Assembly: GCA_947044365.1 (NCBI GenBank)
Contig: OX345641.1
Location: 5,226,847-5,290,846 of the forward strand
From: Petrosia ficiformis
Taxonomy: Eukaryota > Porifera > Demospongiae > Haplosclerida > Petrosiidae
DNA: 64,000 bases
Direction: 5' to 3'
The position numbers were made by a program, and so were the translations under genes. Below the pieces are notes generated by a model that made no database searches, was not told the DNA's origin, and was given only the letters and a program-made list of their open reading frames with translations. Shown here one piece after another: positions 1 to 14,270 of the stretch; the first letter of the stretch is position 1, and each line of letters begins with the position of its first letter.

Positions 1-599
1 TACACTAGGACCCATAAGGAGTACACTAGGACCCATTAGGAGTCCATTAGGACCCATTAGGGGTCCATTAGGACCTATGAGGAGTCCAACAGGACCCAAT
101 AGGACTCCTCAAGAACCCATAATGTGTCCATTGGGACCAATAAGGAGTCCACTAGGACCCATTATGATTCCTCTTGGACCCATAAGGAGTCCACTAGGAC
201 CCAATAGGAGTCCATTAGGACCCATTAGGAGTCCAATAGGACTCATTAGGAGTCCATTAGGACCCAAAAGGAGTCCACTAGGACACAATAGGAGTCCACT
301 AGGACACAATAGGAGTCCTCTAGGACCCAATACGACTCCATTATGACCGATTAGGAGTCCACTAGGACCCATAAGTAGTGAACTAGGACGCAATGGGACT
401 CCATCAGGACCGATTAGATGTCCAATAGGTCCCTTTTGCAGTCCGCTAGAACCCGTAGGGAGTCCACTAGGACCTTATAGGAGTCCAGTAAGTCCCGCCA
501 TATGTCCACTAGGACCAATTAGGCGTCCACTAGGACCCAATAGGACTCCATTAGGACCCATAAGGAGTTCTTTAAGACCCAATAAGACTCCACTAGGAC

Positions 600-1260
600 C
601 CATTAGGAGTCCACTAGGACCCATTATGATTCCACTAGATCCCAAAAGGAATCCATTAGGACCGAATAGGAGTCCAATAGGAACCAAAATGATTCCACTT
701 GGACCAATAAGGAGTCCATTAGGACCCAAGAAGACTAGAACCCAATATGAGTCCACTAGGACCTAATAGGAGTCCACTAGGACCAATAAAGAGTCCAATA
801 GGACACATTAGGAGTCCACTAGGAACCAATAGGATTCCACCAGGACCAAAAAGGAAGCCACAAGGATGCTTTAGGCGTCCATTAGGACGCACTACGTGTC
901 CAATAGGACCTATTTGGAGTCCACTAGGACCCACTAGGTGTCGACTACGATCCATAAGGAGTGAACTAGGACCCAATAGGACTCCAATAGGACCAATTAC
1001 ATGTCCACTAGGACCCTCTATGAGTCCACTAGGACTCATAAGGTGTGAACTAGGACTCCATTAGGACCCATTAGAAGTCCACTAGGCCCCAATAGGAGTC
1101 CACTAGGACCAATAAGGTGTCCATTAGGACCCAATAGGAGTCCACTACAACCTAATGGGATTTGACTAGGACCCATAGGAGTCCACTAGGACCCATAAGG
1201 AGTCCATTAGGACTCAATATGAGTCCACTGCAACCTCATGGGTGTCCACGAGTACCAGTA
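600..1260. repeat. Higher-order block found three times in the window (copy 1)
   Basis: A recognisable run of variant units, including the unusual stretch with GGAAGCCACAAGGATGCTTT near 852 and the TGTCGACTACGATCC variant near 938. It recurs near 25070-25720 and 57320-57970 in the same order and orientation. The copies differ by scattered point changes and small indels. This shows long-range copying of multi-unit blocks inside the satellite rather than independent drift of single units. Confidence 0.85.
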
Positions 1261-2176
1261 AGGAGTCCATTAGGAGTCCACTAGGACCCAATACGACTCC
1301 ACTAGGACTGATTAGGAGTCTACTAGGACCCATTAGGAGTGCACTAGCGCCCATAAGTAGTGAACTAGGATGCAATAGGACTCCATTAGGACCCATTAGT
1401 AGTCCACTAGGCCCCAATAGGAGACCAAATAGGTGTCCAGTAGGTACAAATAGGAGTACACTAGGACCAATAAGGAGTCCAGTAGGAACCATATGGAGTC
1501 CACTATGATGCAATATGAGTCAACTGGGACCTAATAGGAGTCCACTAGATCAAACAAGGAATCCACTAGGACCCATTAGGAGGTCAGTAGGACCCATAAG
1601 GAGTACTGTAGGACCCAATAGGACTCTACGAGGATCGATTAGGAGTCCACTAGGACCCATTAGGAGTCCACTGGGACCCATTATAAGTCCACTAGGACCC
1701 AATAAGGTGTCCACTAGGACCCAAACGGAGTCCAATAGGACCCAATAGCAGTCCAGCAGGGCCAAAAAGGAGTCCAATAGCACCAATAAGGAGTCCTCTA
1801 GGAGCCAGACGGAGTCCACTAGTACCTATAAGCAGTCCACTAGGACTCTTTAGGAGTCCATTAGGACCCAGACGGAGTCCACTAGGTCACGATAGGAGTC
1901 AACTAGGACCCACTAGGAGTCCAATAGGGAAAATAATGAGTCAACTAGGACCAATTAGTGGTTCACAAGGACCTATAAGGAGTCCATTAGGACCAATAAG
2001 GATTCCACTAGGACCAGTAAGGAGTCCACAAGGACACAATAATAGTCCACCAGGACCCAATAGGAGTCCACTAGGACCAATTTGGAGTCCACTAGGACTC
2101 ATCTTGTGTCCATTACGACCAACAAGGAGTCCACTAGGACCCAGTAGGAGTCCAATAGGACCGATTAGGAGTTAAC

Positions 2177-4340
2177 AAGGACCCATTAGGATTCCATTAG
2201 GACCGATAAGGAGTCCACTAGGACCCATCAGGAGTTCTATAGGACCCATAAGGAGTCAAGTAGGTCCCAATAGGAGTCGATTAGGACACATTAGGAGTCT
2301 TCAAGGACCCATTAGGAATCCATTAGGATCCAGAAGGAGTCCACTAGGACACAATAGGAGTGCACTAGGACCAAGTATGAGTTACTAGGTCCATTAAGGA
2401 GTCCACTAGGACCCAATAGGAGTCCACTAGGACCCAATAGTACTCCACTAGGAGCCATTTGGAGTCCACTACAACACATTAGGAATACATTAGGACCCAT
2501 AATGAGACATAATAGGACTCCGTTAGGACCCATAATGAGTCTTCTAGGACCCATGAAGAGTCAAATAGGACCGAATAGTACTCCATTAGGACCAATTAGG
2601 AGTCTTCTGGGACCCATTAGAAATCCACTAGGACCCAATAGGAGTCAACTAGCACCCAATAGGAGTCCACTAGGACAAGTAATGAGTCCACTAGGACAAA
2701 TTAGTAGTCCACAAGGACCCATCAGGAGTTCATTAGGACCAATAAGGATTCCACTCGGACCAGTAAGGAGTCCACAAGGACCCATTAAGTGTCCACTAGG
2801 ACCCATAATGAGTCCTCTAGGACACATAAAGTGTCAAATAGTACCCAATTGGACTCAATTAGGACGAATTAGGAGTCCACTGGGACCCATTAGAAGTCCA
2901 CCATGACCCCATAGGAGTCCACTTGGACCCAATAGGTGTCCACTTGGACCCAATAGGAGTAGAATAGGACACCTTAGGAGTCCAATAAGACCCATTATGT
3001 GTCCATTAGGACCAATTAGGCGTGAACTATGACCCAAACGGATTCTAGTAGGACCCATAAGGGGTCCAGTAGGACTCAATAGGACTCCAATAGGACCCAT
3101 TAGGATTCCAATAGGACCAAATAGGAGTCCACTGGGACCCAATTGGAGTCCAATAGGACCCATTAGGAGTCAACTAGGACTCTTTAGTAGTCCATTACGA
3201 CCCAGATGGAGTCCACTAGGACGCAATAGGAGTCCACTAGGACCGAATAGGAGTCCAGTAGTACAAATAATGAGTCCGCTAGGATCAATTTGTAGTCCAC
3301 AAGGACCCATAAGGAGTCCATTAGGACCGATAAGGAGTCCACTAGAACCCATCAGGAGTTCTCTAGGACCCATAAGGAGTCAAGTAGGTCCCAATAGGAG
3401 TCGATTAGGACACATTAGGAGTCTTCAAGGACCCATTAGGAATCCATTAGGATCCAGAAGGAGTCCACTAGGACACAATAGGAGTGCACTAGGACCAAGT
3501 ATGAGTTACTAGGTCCATTAAGGAGTTCACTAGGACCCAATAGGAGTCCACTAGGACCCAATAGTACTCCACTAGGAGCCATTTGGAGTCCACTAGAACA
3601 CATTAGGAATACATTAGGACCCATAATGAGACATAATAGGACTCCATTAGGACCCATAATGAGTCTTCTAGGACCCATGAAGAGTCAAATAGGACCGAAT
3701 AGTACTCCATTTGGACCAATAAGGAGTCTTCTGGGACCCATTAGAAGTCCACTAGGACCCAATAGGAGTCAACTAGCACCCAATAGGAGTCCACTAGGAA
3801 AAGTAATGAGTCCACTAGGACAAATTAGTAGTCCACAAGGACCCATCAGGAGTCCATTAGGACCAATAAGGATTCCACTCGGACCAGTAAGGAGTCCACA
3901 AGGACCCATTAAGTGTCCACTAGGACCCATAATGAGTCCTCTAGGACACATAAAGTGTCAAATAGTACCCAATTGGACTCAATTAGGACGAATTAGGAGT
4001 CCACTGGGACCCATTAGAAGTCCACCATGACCCAATAGGAGTCCACTTGGACTCAATAGGTGTTCACTTGGACCCAATAGGAGTAGAATAGGACACCTTA
4101 GGAGTCCAATAAGACCCATTATGTGTCCATTAGGACCAATTAGGCGTGAACTATGACCCAAACGGATTCTAGTAGGACCCATAAGGGGTCCAGTAGGACT
4201 CAATAGGACTCCAATAGGACCCATTAGGATTCCAATAGGACCAAATAGGAGTCCACTAGGACCCGATAGGAGTCCACTAGGACCGAATAGGAGTCCAGTA
4301 GAACAAATAATGAGTCCGCTAGGATCAATTTGTAGTCCAC
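2177..4340. repeat. Tandem duplication of a 1124-bp satellite block
   Basis: The block 2177-3300 is repeated directly at 3301-4340. The offset is 1124 bp over most of the block. It falls to 1040 bp near the end because the second copy lacks 84 bp, exactly four 21-bp units. Diagnostic shared variants include the CCAAGTATGAGTTACTAGG stretch (near 2370 and 3494) and the GAGACATAATAGG stretch (near 2503 and 3627). A partial third copy appears to begin at 4341. Confidence 0.88.
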
Positions 4341-7300
4341 AAGGACCCATAAGGAGTCCATTAGGACCAATAAGGAGTCCACTAGCACCCATTAGGAGTC
4401 CTCTAGTACCCATAAGGAGTCCAATTGGACCGAACAGGAGTCCATTAGGACCTATTAAGAGTCCACTAGGACCCATTAGGAGTCCATTAGGACCCAGAAG
4501 GAGTCCACTAGGACTCAATAGGAGTCCACTAGGATCCATTAGGAATACATTAGGACCCATAAAGTGTCCACTAGTACCCAATAGGAGTCCATTGTGACCC
4601 AATAGGATTCCACTAGGACCAATAAGGACTCCAATAGGACACATTACGAGTCCACTAAGACCCAAACGGATTCCACTAGGACCCATAAGGAGTCCACTAC
4701 GACTCAATAGGACTCCAATTGAACCCATTAGGAGTCCGCCAGGACTCATTATGATTCCACTATATGCCCATCAGGACCGAACAGGAGTCCACTAAGACCC
4801 TTTAGTAGTACAATAGGACCTAGAAGGAGTCCGTTAGGACCCAATAGGAGTCCATTAGGACCCAATAGTACTCCACTAGTACCAATAAGCAGTCCTCTAG
4901 GACCCAATAAGTGTCCACTACGACCCATTAGGGGAGTCCAATAGGACCAATTAGGAGTCCATTAGGACCCAGAAGGAGTTCACTAGGACACAATAGGAGT
5001 CCACTAGGACCCAGTAAGAGTCCTCTAGGACAAATAAGGAGTCCACTAGGACCCATTAGGAGTCCACTAGGACCAATAATGAGTCCTATAGGACCCATGA
5101 AGAGTCCAATAGGACCCATTATGAGCCCACTAGGACCCATTAGGAATAAATTAGGACACATAAGGAGTCCACTAGGACCGAATAGGAGACCAGTGGGACC
5201 CTACAGGAGTCCAATAGGACCAATTGGGAGTTCCATAGGACCCAATATGTGTCATCTAAGACCCAAGATTAATCAACTAGGAGCAATAAGGAGTCCATTA
5301 GGATCCAGAAGGATTCCACTAGGACACAATAGCAGTCCACTAGGACCCAATAGGACACCATTAATATCAATAAGCAGTCCTCTAAGACCCAATAGTGTCC
5401 ACTAGGACCCATCAAGGGAGTTCTCTAGGACCAATTAGGAGTCCATTAGGACCCAGAAGGAGTCCACTAGGACACAATAGGAGTCCACTAGGACCCACTA
5501 GAGGAGAAATAAGTAGTCCAGTAGGACCCAATAGGATTCGACTATGACCCACTAGGAGTTCACTAGGACCCAATAGGAGTCCAATAAGACCCATTATGTG
5601 TCCATTAGGACCAATTAGGTGTTAACTAGTACCCAAACGGATTCCACTAAGACCCATAAGGAGTCCAGTAGGACTCAATAGGACTCCAGTAGGACCCATT
5701 ACGAGTCCACCAGGACTCAATATGATTCCACTATAGGCAATAGGAGTCCATTAGGACCGAACAGGAGTCCACTAAAACCCATTAGGAGTACAATAGGACC
5801 CAGAAGGAGTCCAGTAGGACCCAATAGGAGTCCATTAGGACCCAATAGTACTCCACTAGGACCCATTAGGTGTCCACTATGACTCATTAGGAATACATTA
5901 GGACCCATAAGGTGTTCAAAAGGACGCAATAGGTGTCCATTAGGACCCATAATGTGTCATCTAGGACCCATGAAGAGTCCAATAGGACCCAATAGTACTC
6001 CATTAGGACCCATTAGGAGTCTACTGGGACACATTAGAAGTCCACTAGGACCCAATAAGTTTCCCCTAGGACCCGGTAGCAGTCCACTATGACCCTTCGT
6101 GTGTCCATTAGGACCAATAAGGAGTCCACTAGGACCCAATAGGATTCCACTAGGACCCAATAGTACTCCACTAGAACCAAAGTGGTGTCCACTAGGACCA
6201 ATATTGAGTCCACTACGACCAATTAGGAATACATTAGGACCCATAAGGAGTCCACTAGGTCACAATAGGAGTCCAATAGGACCCATTAAGAGTCCACTAG
6301 GATCCATTAGGAGTCCATTAGGACCCAGAAGGAGTCCACTAGGACACAATATGAGTGCACTAGGACCCAATACGAGTACACTAGGACCAATAATGAGTCC
6401 ACTAGACGAATTAGGAATCCACCAGGACCCATGTTGAGTCCATTAGGACCAATAAGGAGTCCCCAATGACTAAATTGGAGTCAAATAGGACCGAATAGTA
6501 CTCCACTACGACCCATTAGGAATCCTCTAGGACACATTAGGAATACATTAGGACCCATAAGGTGTCCACTAGGACCCAATAGGAGTCCAGTAGGAACCAT
6601 TAGGTGTCCACTGGGACCCATTATAAGTCCACTAGGACCCAACCAGTGTCCAATAGGACCCACTATGTGTCCAATACGACCCATTTTGAATCCAATAGGA
6701 CCCAATAGGAGTCCAGTAGGACCCAATAGGAGTCCATTAGCACCAATAAGAAGTCCACTAGGACCCAAAAGGAGTCCACTAGGACCTATAAGCAGTCCAC
6801 TGGGACTCATTAGGAGTCCATTAGGACCCACACGGAGTCCACTATGTCACGACAGGAGTCAACTAGGACCCAATAGGAGTCCAATAGGACCAATAATGAG
6901 TCCACAAGGACCAATTAGTAGTTGACAAGGACCCATAAGGAGTCCATTAGGACCAATAAGGATTCCACTAGGACCAGTAAGGAGTCCACAAGGACCCACT
7001 AAGAGTCCACTAGGACCCATGAGGAGTCCAATAGGACCAATTAGTAGTCCACAAGGACCTATAAGGAGTCCATTATGACCAATAAGTATTCCACTAGGAC
7101 CAGTAAGGAGTCCACAAGGACCCACTAAGAGTCCACTAGGACCCATAATGAGTCAGCTAGGACCAATGAAGAGTCCAATAGTACCCATTAGGACTCCATT
7201 AGGACCAATTAAGAGTCCATTTGGACCCATTGGAAGTCCACTATGACCCAATAGGTGTCCCCTGGGACCGAATAGGAGTCTAATAGAACCCATTAGGAGT

Positions 7301-10300
7301 CCAATAGGACTCAATAAGAGTCCTCTAGGACGCAATAGTAGTCCTGTAGCACCAATAAGGAGTCCACTAGGACCCAATAGGAGTTCACTAGGAGCTATAA
7401 GGAGTCCAATTGTACCCGTTAGGAGTCCACTAGCACCCATTAAGAGTCCACTAGGACCCATGAGGAGTCCAATAGGACACAATAGGACTCCACTAGGACA
7501 CATTAGGAGTCCACTATGACTCATCCTGAGTCCATTAGGACCAATAAGGAGTTCACTAGGACCCAATAGTACTCCACTAGGACCCTTTAGGAGTCCATTA
7601 GGACCAATTAGGAATACATTAGGACCCATAAGGAGTCCACTAAGACGTAATGGGAGTCCATTAGGACCCCATAGGATTCCACCAGGAACAATAAGGAGTC
7701 CACTAGGAGCCATTAGGAATCCAATAGGACCCATGATGAGTCCTCCAGTACCTATGAAGTGCCCAATTGGAACCAAAAGTACTCCATTAGCACCCATTAG
7801 GAATCCACTGGGACCCATAATAAGTCCAACAGGACCCAATAGGAATCCTCTAGGACTCAATAGGAGTCCACTAGCACCAATAAGGACTCCACTAGAACCA
7901 AATAGGAGTCCACTAGGACCTATTAGCAGTCCACTAGGATTCATTAGGAGTCCATTAGGACTCAGACGGAGTCCACTAGGACACAATAGGAGTCCACTAG
8001 GACACAATAGGAGTCCACCAGGACCAATGGTGGGTCCACTAGGACCAATTAGTAGTTCACAAGGACCCATAAGGAGTCCATTAGGACCTATAAGGATTCC
8101 ACAAGGACCAATAAGGAGTCCACAAGGACCCATTAAGAGTCCACTAGGACCCATAATGAGTCCTCTAGGACCCATGAAGTGTCCAATAGTACACAATAGG
8201 ACTCCGTTAGGACCAATTAGGATTCCACTGGGACCCATTGGAAGTCCGCTATAACACAATAGGAGTAAACTAATACCCAAAAGGAGTCCACTGGGTCTCA
8301 ATAGGAGTGCAATTAGAACCATTAGGTATGCAATAGGACCCAATAAGAGTCCTCTGGACCAAATTCTAGTCCTACAGGACCAATAAGGAGTCCATTAGGA
8401 CCCAATAGGAGTTCACTAGGACCTATAAGGAGTCCACTTGCACCCATTAGGAGTCCAATAGCACCCATTAGGATTCCACTAGGACCCATTAGGAGTCCAC
8501 TAGGATCCATTATGAGTCCCGTAGGACCAAATAGGATTCCACCATGACCCAATAGGAGTTCACTAGGAACCAATAGGAGTCCAATAAGACCCGTTAAGTG
8601 ACCATTAGGACCAATTAGGCGTTAACTAGGACACAAACGGATTCCACTAGGACCCATAAGGAGTCCAGTAGGACTCAATAGGACTCCACTAGGACCCATT
8701 AGGAGTCCACCAGGACTCAATATGATTCCACTATATGCCAAAAAGAGTCCATGAGGACCGAACAGGAGTCCACAAAGACCCATTAGGAGTACAATAGGAC
8801 CCAGACGGAGCCATTAGGACCCAATATGGGTCCATTAGGACCAAATAGTACGTCCAATCAGCAGTCCTCCAGGACCAAATATGTGTCCACTAGGACCCAA
8901 TAGGAGCCACTAGGACCAATGATGAATCTTCTAGGACCAATTAGGAGTCCACTAAGTCAATTTTTGAGTCCATTAGGACCAATAAGGAGTCCACGATGAC
9001 CCAATAGGAGTCTAATAGGCCCCAATAATACTCCACTAGGACCCATTAGGTGTCCATTAAGTGTCCACTAGGACCCATAAGGAATACATTAGAACCCATA
9101 AGGACTCCATTAGGACCCAATACGAGTCCACTAGGACCCAATATGTGTCCACTCGGACTGAATATGAGTACACTAGGAAGAATTAGGTGTCCAACAGGAC
9201 ACATCTTGAGTCCATTATGACCAATAAGGAGTCCACTAGGACCGAATAGGAGTCCACTAGGACCCAATAGTACTCCAATAGGACCAATTAGAAATACATT
9301 AGGACCCATAAGGAGTCCACAAGGATGCAATAGGAGTCCATCAGGTGCCAATAGGACTCCAATGGGACCCAATAGGAGTCCAATACGACCAATAAGGAGT
9401 CCACAAGGACCCACTAGGAGTAAACCAGGTCCCATAAGGAGTCCACTAGGACCCATTATGATTCCACTGGATCCCAAATGAGTCCATCAGGTCCCAATGT
9501 GAGTCCAATAAGACCTATTATGAGTCCAAGAGGACCAAGTAGGATTCCAATAGGACTCATTAGGAGTCCACTAGGACCCATTAGGAGTCCACTAGTACCC
9601 ATTAGGAGTCCTCTAGGACAAATTAGGAGTCCACTAGGCCCAATAAGGTGTCCAATAGGAGTCCACTAGGACCAATAAGGCGTCCATTAGGGCCCATTGG
9701 GGGTCCACTAGGACACATAAGGAGTCCACTAGGACCCAATAGGGCTCCTTTAGGACCCATTAGGAAACCACTAGGACCCATTACAAGACCCCTAGGACCC
9801 ATAAGGAGTCCAGTAGGACCCAACAGGAGTCCACTAGGACCCAATGTGAGTCCACTAAGACCTATTATGTGTCCACTAGGACCAATAATGAGTCCACTAG
9901 GACAAATTATGATTCCACTATATTCCAAAAGGAGTCCATTAGGACTCATTAGGAGTCCTCTTGGACCCACTAGGAGTCAACTAGTACCGGTAAGGAATCC
10001 AATAGGACCCAATATGAGTCCACTAGGACCCAATAAGAGTCCACTAGGACTATAAAATTGTCCACTAGGACATTCTAGGAGTCCACTAGGACCCATAAAG
10101 AGTCCCATAGGACCCAATAGGAGTCCACTAAGACCAAATGGGAGTCCATTAGGACCTTTTAATGGTCCACTAGGACCCATAAGAAGTACAATTGGACCCA
10201 ATGGGTGTCCACTAGGACTCAATAGGTGTCCAGTAGGACCCATAAGGTGTCCACTAGCTTTCATTAGGAGTACAAAAGGACCCATGAGGCGTCTTCTAAG

Positions 10301-13300
10301 ACCAAATGGGAGTCCATTAGGACCCTTTAGGAGTCCACTAGTACACATAAGCAGATACTAGGACTCAAAAGGTGTCCTCTAGGACCCAATAGTAGTCCAA
10401 AAGGACCAATCAGGAGTCTACTAGGACCCAAAAGGAGTCCACTAGTGCCCAAAAGGAGTGCAAGACAACTATTAAGTTGTCCACTAGGACCCTTTAGGTG
10501 TCTTCTAGGACCCTAAAGGAGTCAACTAGGACTAGTTTGGACTCCACCAGGACCCATTATGAGTCCACTAGGACCCAATAGGAGTCCACTAGGACCCATT
10601 AGTAGTCCACTAGGACCCAATATGAGTCCACTAGGACCTAATAGGATTCCACTAGTACCAATAAAGAGTCCACTAGGACCCCTAAGGAATCCACTAGGAC
10701 CAATAATTAGGAGTCCACTGGGACCCAAAAGGAGTCCACTAGGACATATAAAGAGTCCACTAGGACCCAACAGGAGTACACTAAAACCCATCAGGCGTCT
10801 ACTAGGACCAATAAGGAGTCTACTCGGACCAATAAAAAGTCCACAATGACCCATTAGGAGTAAACTAGGTCCCGTAAGAAGTCCACTAGGACCAAATATG
10901 ACTCCACTAGGACCCAATAAGAGTCTACTAGGACCAATTAGGAGTGCATTAAGACCCATTAGGATTCCCATATGACCCAATGGCAGTCCACTAAGACCAA
11001 ATAGGAGTCCATTAGTACCCTTTCGGGGTCCACTAGGTCCCATAAGGCGTACAATAGTACCCAACAGGAGTCCACTAGGACTCAGTTGGTGTCCAGTAGG
11101 ACCCATAAGGAGTCCACTAGCTCCCATTAGGAGTCCACAAGGACCCATGAGGCGTCGACTAGGAACAGTAAGGAGTCCACTAGGACTAATTAGGAGTCGA
11201 CTAGGACACATAAGGTGTCCACCAGCCCACAATAGGACTCCACTAGGACACATAAAGTGTGAACTAGGACCCAATGGGAGTCCACTATGACAAAATAGGT
11301 GTCAACTAGGACCAATAAGGAGTCCGATAGGACCCAAAAAACTGCAATAGGACCCGATAGGACTCCACTAGGACCAATTAGGAGTGCACTAGGACCCACT
11401 ATGAGTTCACTAGGAACTAAAAGGAGTCCACTAGGTCCCATTAGGAGTCCACTAGGAACCATTAGGAGTCCACTAGGACACATAAGGTGTCCACTAGCAC
11501 CCAATGGGATTCCACTAGGTCCCATTAGGATTCCACTAGGACCCATTAGGAGTAAACTAGGACCCATAAGGGGTCCTCTAAGACCCAATATTACTCCACT
11601 AGGACCCTGTAGGACTCCACTAGGACTCCACTAGGACTCATTAGGATACCCATTAGGAGTCCAATCGGACCCAATAGTACTCCAAAAAGACTCATTAGGA
11701 GTCCACTAGGACCCTATATGACTCCACTAGGATCCATTAGGAGTCCACTAGGTCTCATTAGGAGTCCACTAGGACCCATTAGGTGTCCACTAGGACCAAT
11801 AAGGAGTCCATTTTGACTCATTGGGAGACCAGTAGGACACATAAGGTGTCCACTACCACCCAATAGGATTCAACTAGGACCCATAAACTGTGAACTAGGA
11901 CACAATTGAAATCCATTAGGACCCAATAGGAGTCCACTAGGACCGTTAAGGCGTCTACCAGGACCAAATAGGAGTCCACCAGGACCCAATAGGAGTCCAC
12001 TAGGACCAGTAGGCGTCCACCAGGACCAAATAGGAGTCCACTAGGACCCAATAGGAATCCACTAGGACCAGTAGGAGTCCGATAGGACCACTAAGGAGTC
12101 CACTAGGACCCACTAGGACCCATTAGGAGTCCAGTGGGACCCAACAGGAGCCCACTAGGACCCAATAGGAGTCCAATAGGACCCATAAGTAGTCCAATAT
12201 GACCCATTAGGAGTCCACTAGGACCCATAAAGAGTCCACTAGGTCCCCGTATTACTCCACTAGGACCCATTAGGAGTCCAATAGGACCGATTACGATTTC
12301 TCTAGGACCCATAAGTAGTCCACTATTACCCAATGTGAGTCCACTTGGACCGATAGGAGTCCATTAGGACAAATAGGACTCACTTGGACCCATTAGGAGT
12401 GCATTAGGACCCACTAGGAGTTCACTAGGAACTAAAAGGAGTCCACTAGGTCCCTGTTGGAGTCCACTAGGAACCATTAGGAGTCCACTAGGACCCATTA
12501 GGAGTCCAATAGGACCGATTACGATTCCTCTAGGACCCATAAGTAGTCCACTAGTACCCAATGTGAGTCCACTTGGACCAATAAGAGTCCATTAGGACCA
12601 ATAGGACTAACTTGGACCCATTAGGAGCGCACTAGGACCAATACGTTGTCCACTAGGACCCAATAGGACTCCACTAGGACCCATTAGGAGTCCAATAGGA
12701 CCCAAAACGAGTCTTCTAGGACCCATAAGTAGTCCACTAGGACCCAATGTAAGTCCACTTGGACCAATAGGACTCCATTAGGACCCATTAGGAGTCCAAT
12801 AGGATCCAATAAGACTCAATGAGGACCATTTAGGAGTCCACTAGGACCCATTAGAAGTGCCCTAGGACCCATAAGGAATCCAGTAGGACCCAACAGGAGT
12901 CCACCAGGACCAATAAGGTGTCCACAAGGACCCATTAGGAGTAAACTTGGTCCCATAAGAAGTCCACTAGGACCCATTATGATTCCACTAAATCCTAAAT
13001 GAGTCCATTAGGTCCCAATGAGAGTCCACTAAGACTTATTATGAGTCCAAGAGGACCAAGTAGGAGTCCAATAGGACTCAATAGGAGTCAACTAGGACCC
13101 AATAGGGCTCATTTAGGACTCATTGCGAAACCAGTAGGACCCATTACAAGACCACTAGGACCCATAAGGATTCCAGTAGGACCCAACAGGAGTCCACTAG
13201 GACCCAATGTGAGTCCACTAAGACCTATTATGAGTCCACTAGGACCAATAATAAGTCCACTAGGACCCATTATGATTCCACTAGATCCCAAAAGGAGTCC

Positions 13301-14232
13301 ATTAGGACTCATTAGGAGTCCTCTTGGAACCACTAGGAGTCAACTAGTACCGGTAAGGTGTCCAATAGGACCCAATATGAGTCCACTAGGAATATAACAT
13401 TGTCCACTAGGACACTCTAGGAGTCCACTAGGACCCATAAGGAGTCCCATATGACTCAATTGGAGTCCACTAAGACCAAATGGGAGCTATTATGAGTCCA
13501 CTAGGTCCCAATAGTACTCCACTAGGACCCAACTGGAGTCCATTAGAACCCATTAGGAGTCCACTACGACCATTAAGGAGTCCACTACGACCCAAAAGGT
13601 GTGCTCTAGTACCCAATAGATGTTCTCTAGGACCAATAAGGAGCCAGAAAGACCCATTAGGAGTAAACCAGGACCCATAATGGGTCTACTAGGACCAAAT
13701 ATGACTCTACTAGGACCCAATATGACTCCACTAGGACTCATTAGGAGTCCACTAGGTCCCATTAGGATTCCACTAGGACCCATTAGGAGTCCACCAGGAC
13801 CAATAAGGAGTCCATTATGACTCATTGGGAGTCCAGTAGGACACATAAGGTGTCCACTAGCACCCAATAGGACTCCACTAGGACCCATAAACTGTGAACT
13901 AGGACACAATTGGAATCCATTAGGACCCAATAGGAGTCCACTAGGACCAATAAGGCATCCACTAGGACCCATTCGGATTCCACTAGGACCTATAAGGAGT
14001 CCATTAGGCCCCAATAGGTTTCATTTAGTACCCAATAGGAGTCCACCTGGACCCATTAGAAGTCCCCTAGTACCAATAAGGAGTCCAGTAGGACCCAACA
14101 GGTGTCCACTAGGACACAATAGGAGTCCACTAGGACCAATACTGAGTCCACAAGGACCCATTAGGAGTATACTAGGACCCATAAGGAGTCCTCTAGGACC
14201 CAATATGACTCCACTAGGACCCAATATGACTC

Positions 14233-14270
14233 ATATAGATAGATAGATAGGGATATTGATAGATATATAG
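14233..14270. repeat. GATA-type microsatellite inside the satellite
   Basis: A short (ATAG)n/(GATA)n-like tract, partly degenerate, lies abruptly between normal satellite units. It is the only simple-sequence interruption I see in the first array apart from the telomere-like tracts. No function can be assigned. Confidence 0.85.

Noticed and set aside
7153..8343. 396-codon minus-strand frame of GPSGLLM heptads, and all similar SPLGPIR/GPSGLLM frames in the satellite
   Set aside because: They follow automatically from a 21-bp period, are matched by antisense open frames, start and stop at random unit indels, and show variation at codon positions 1 and 2.
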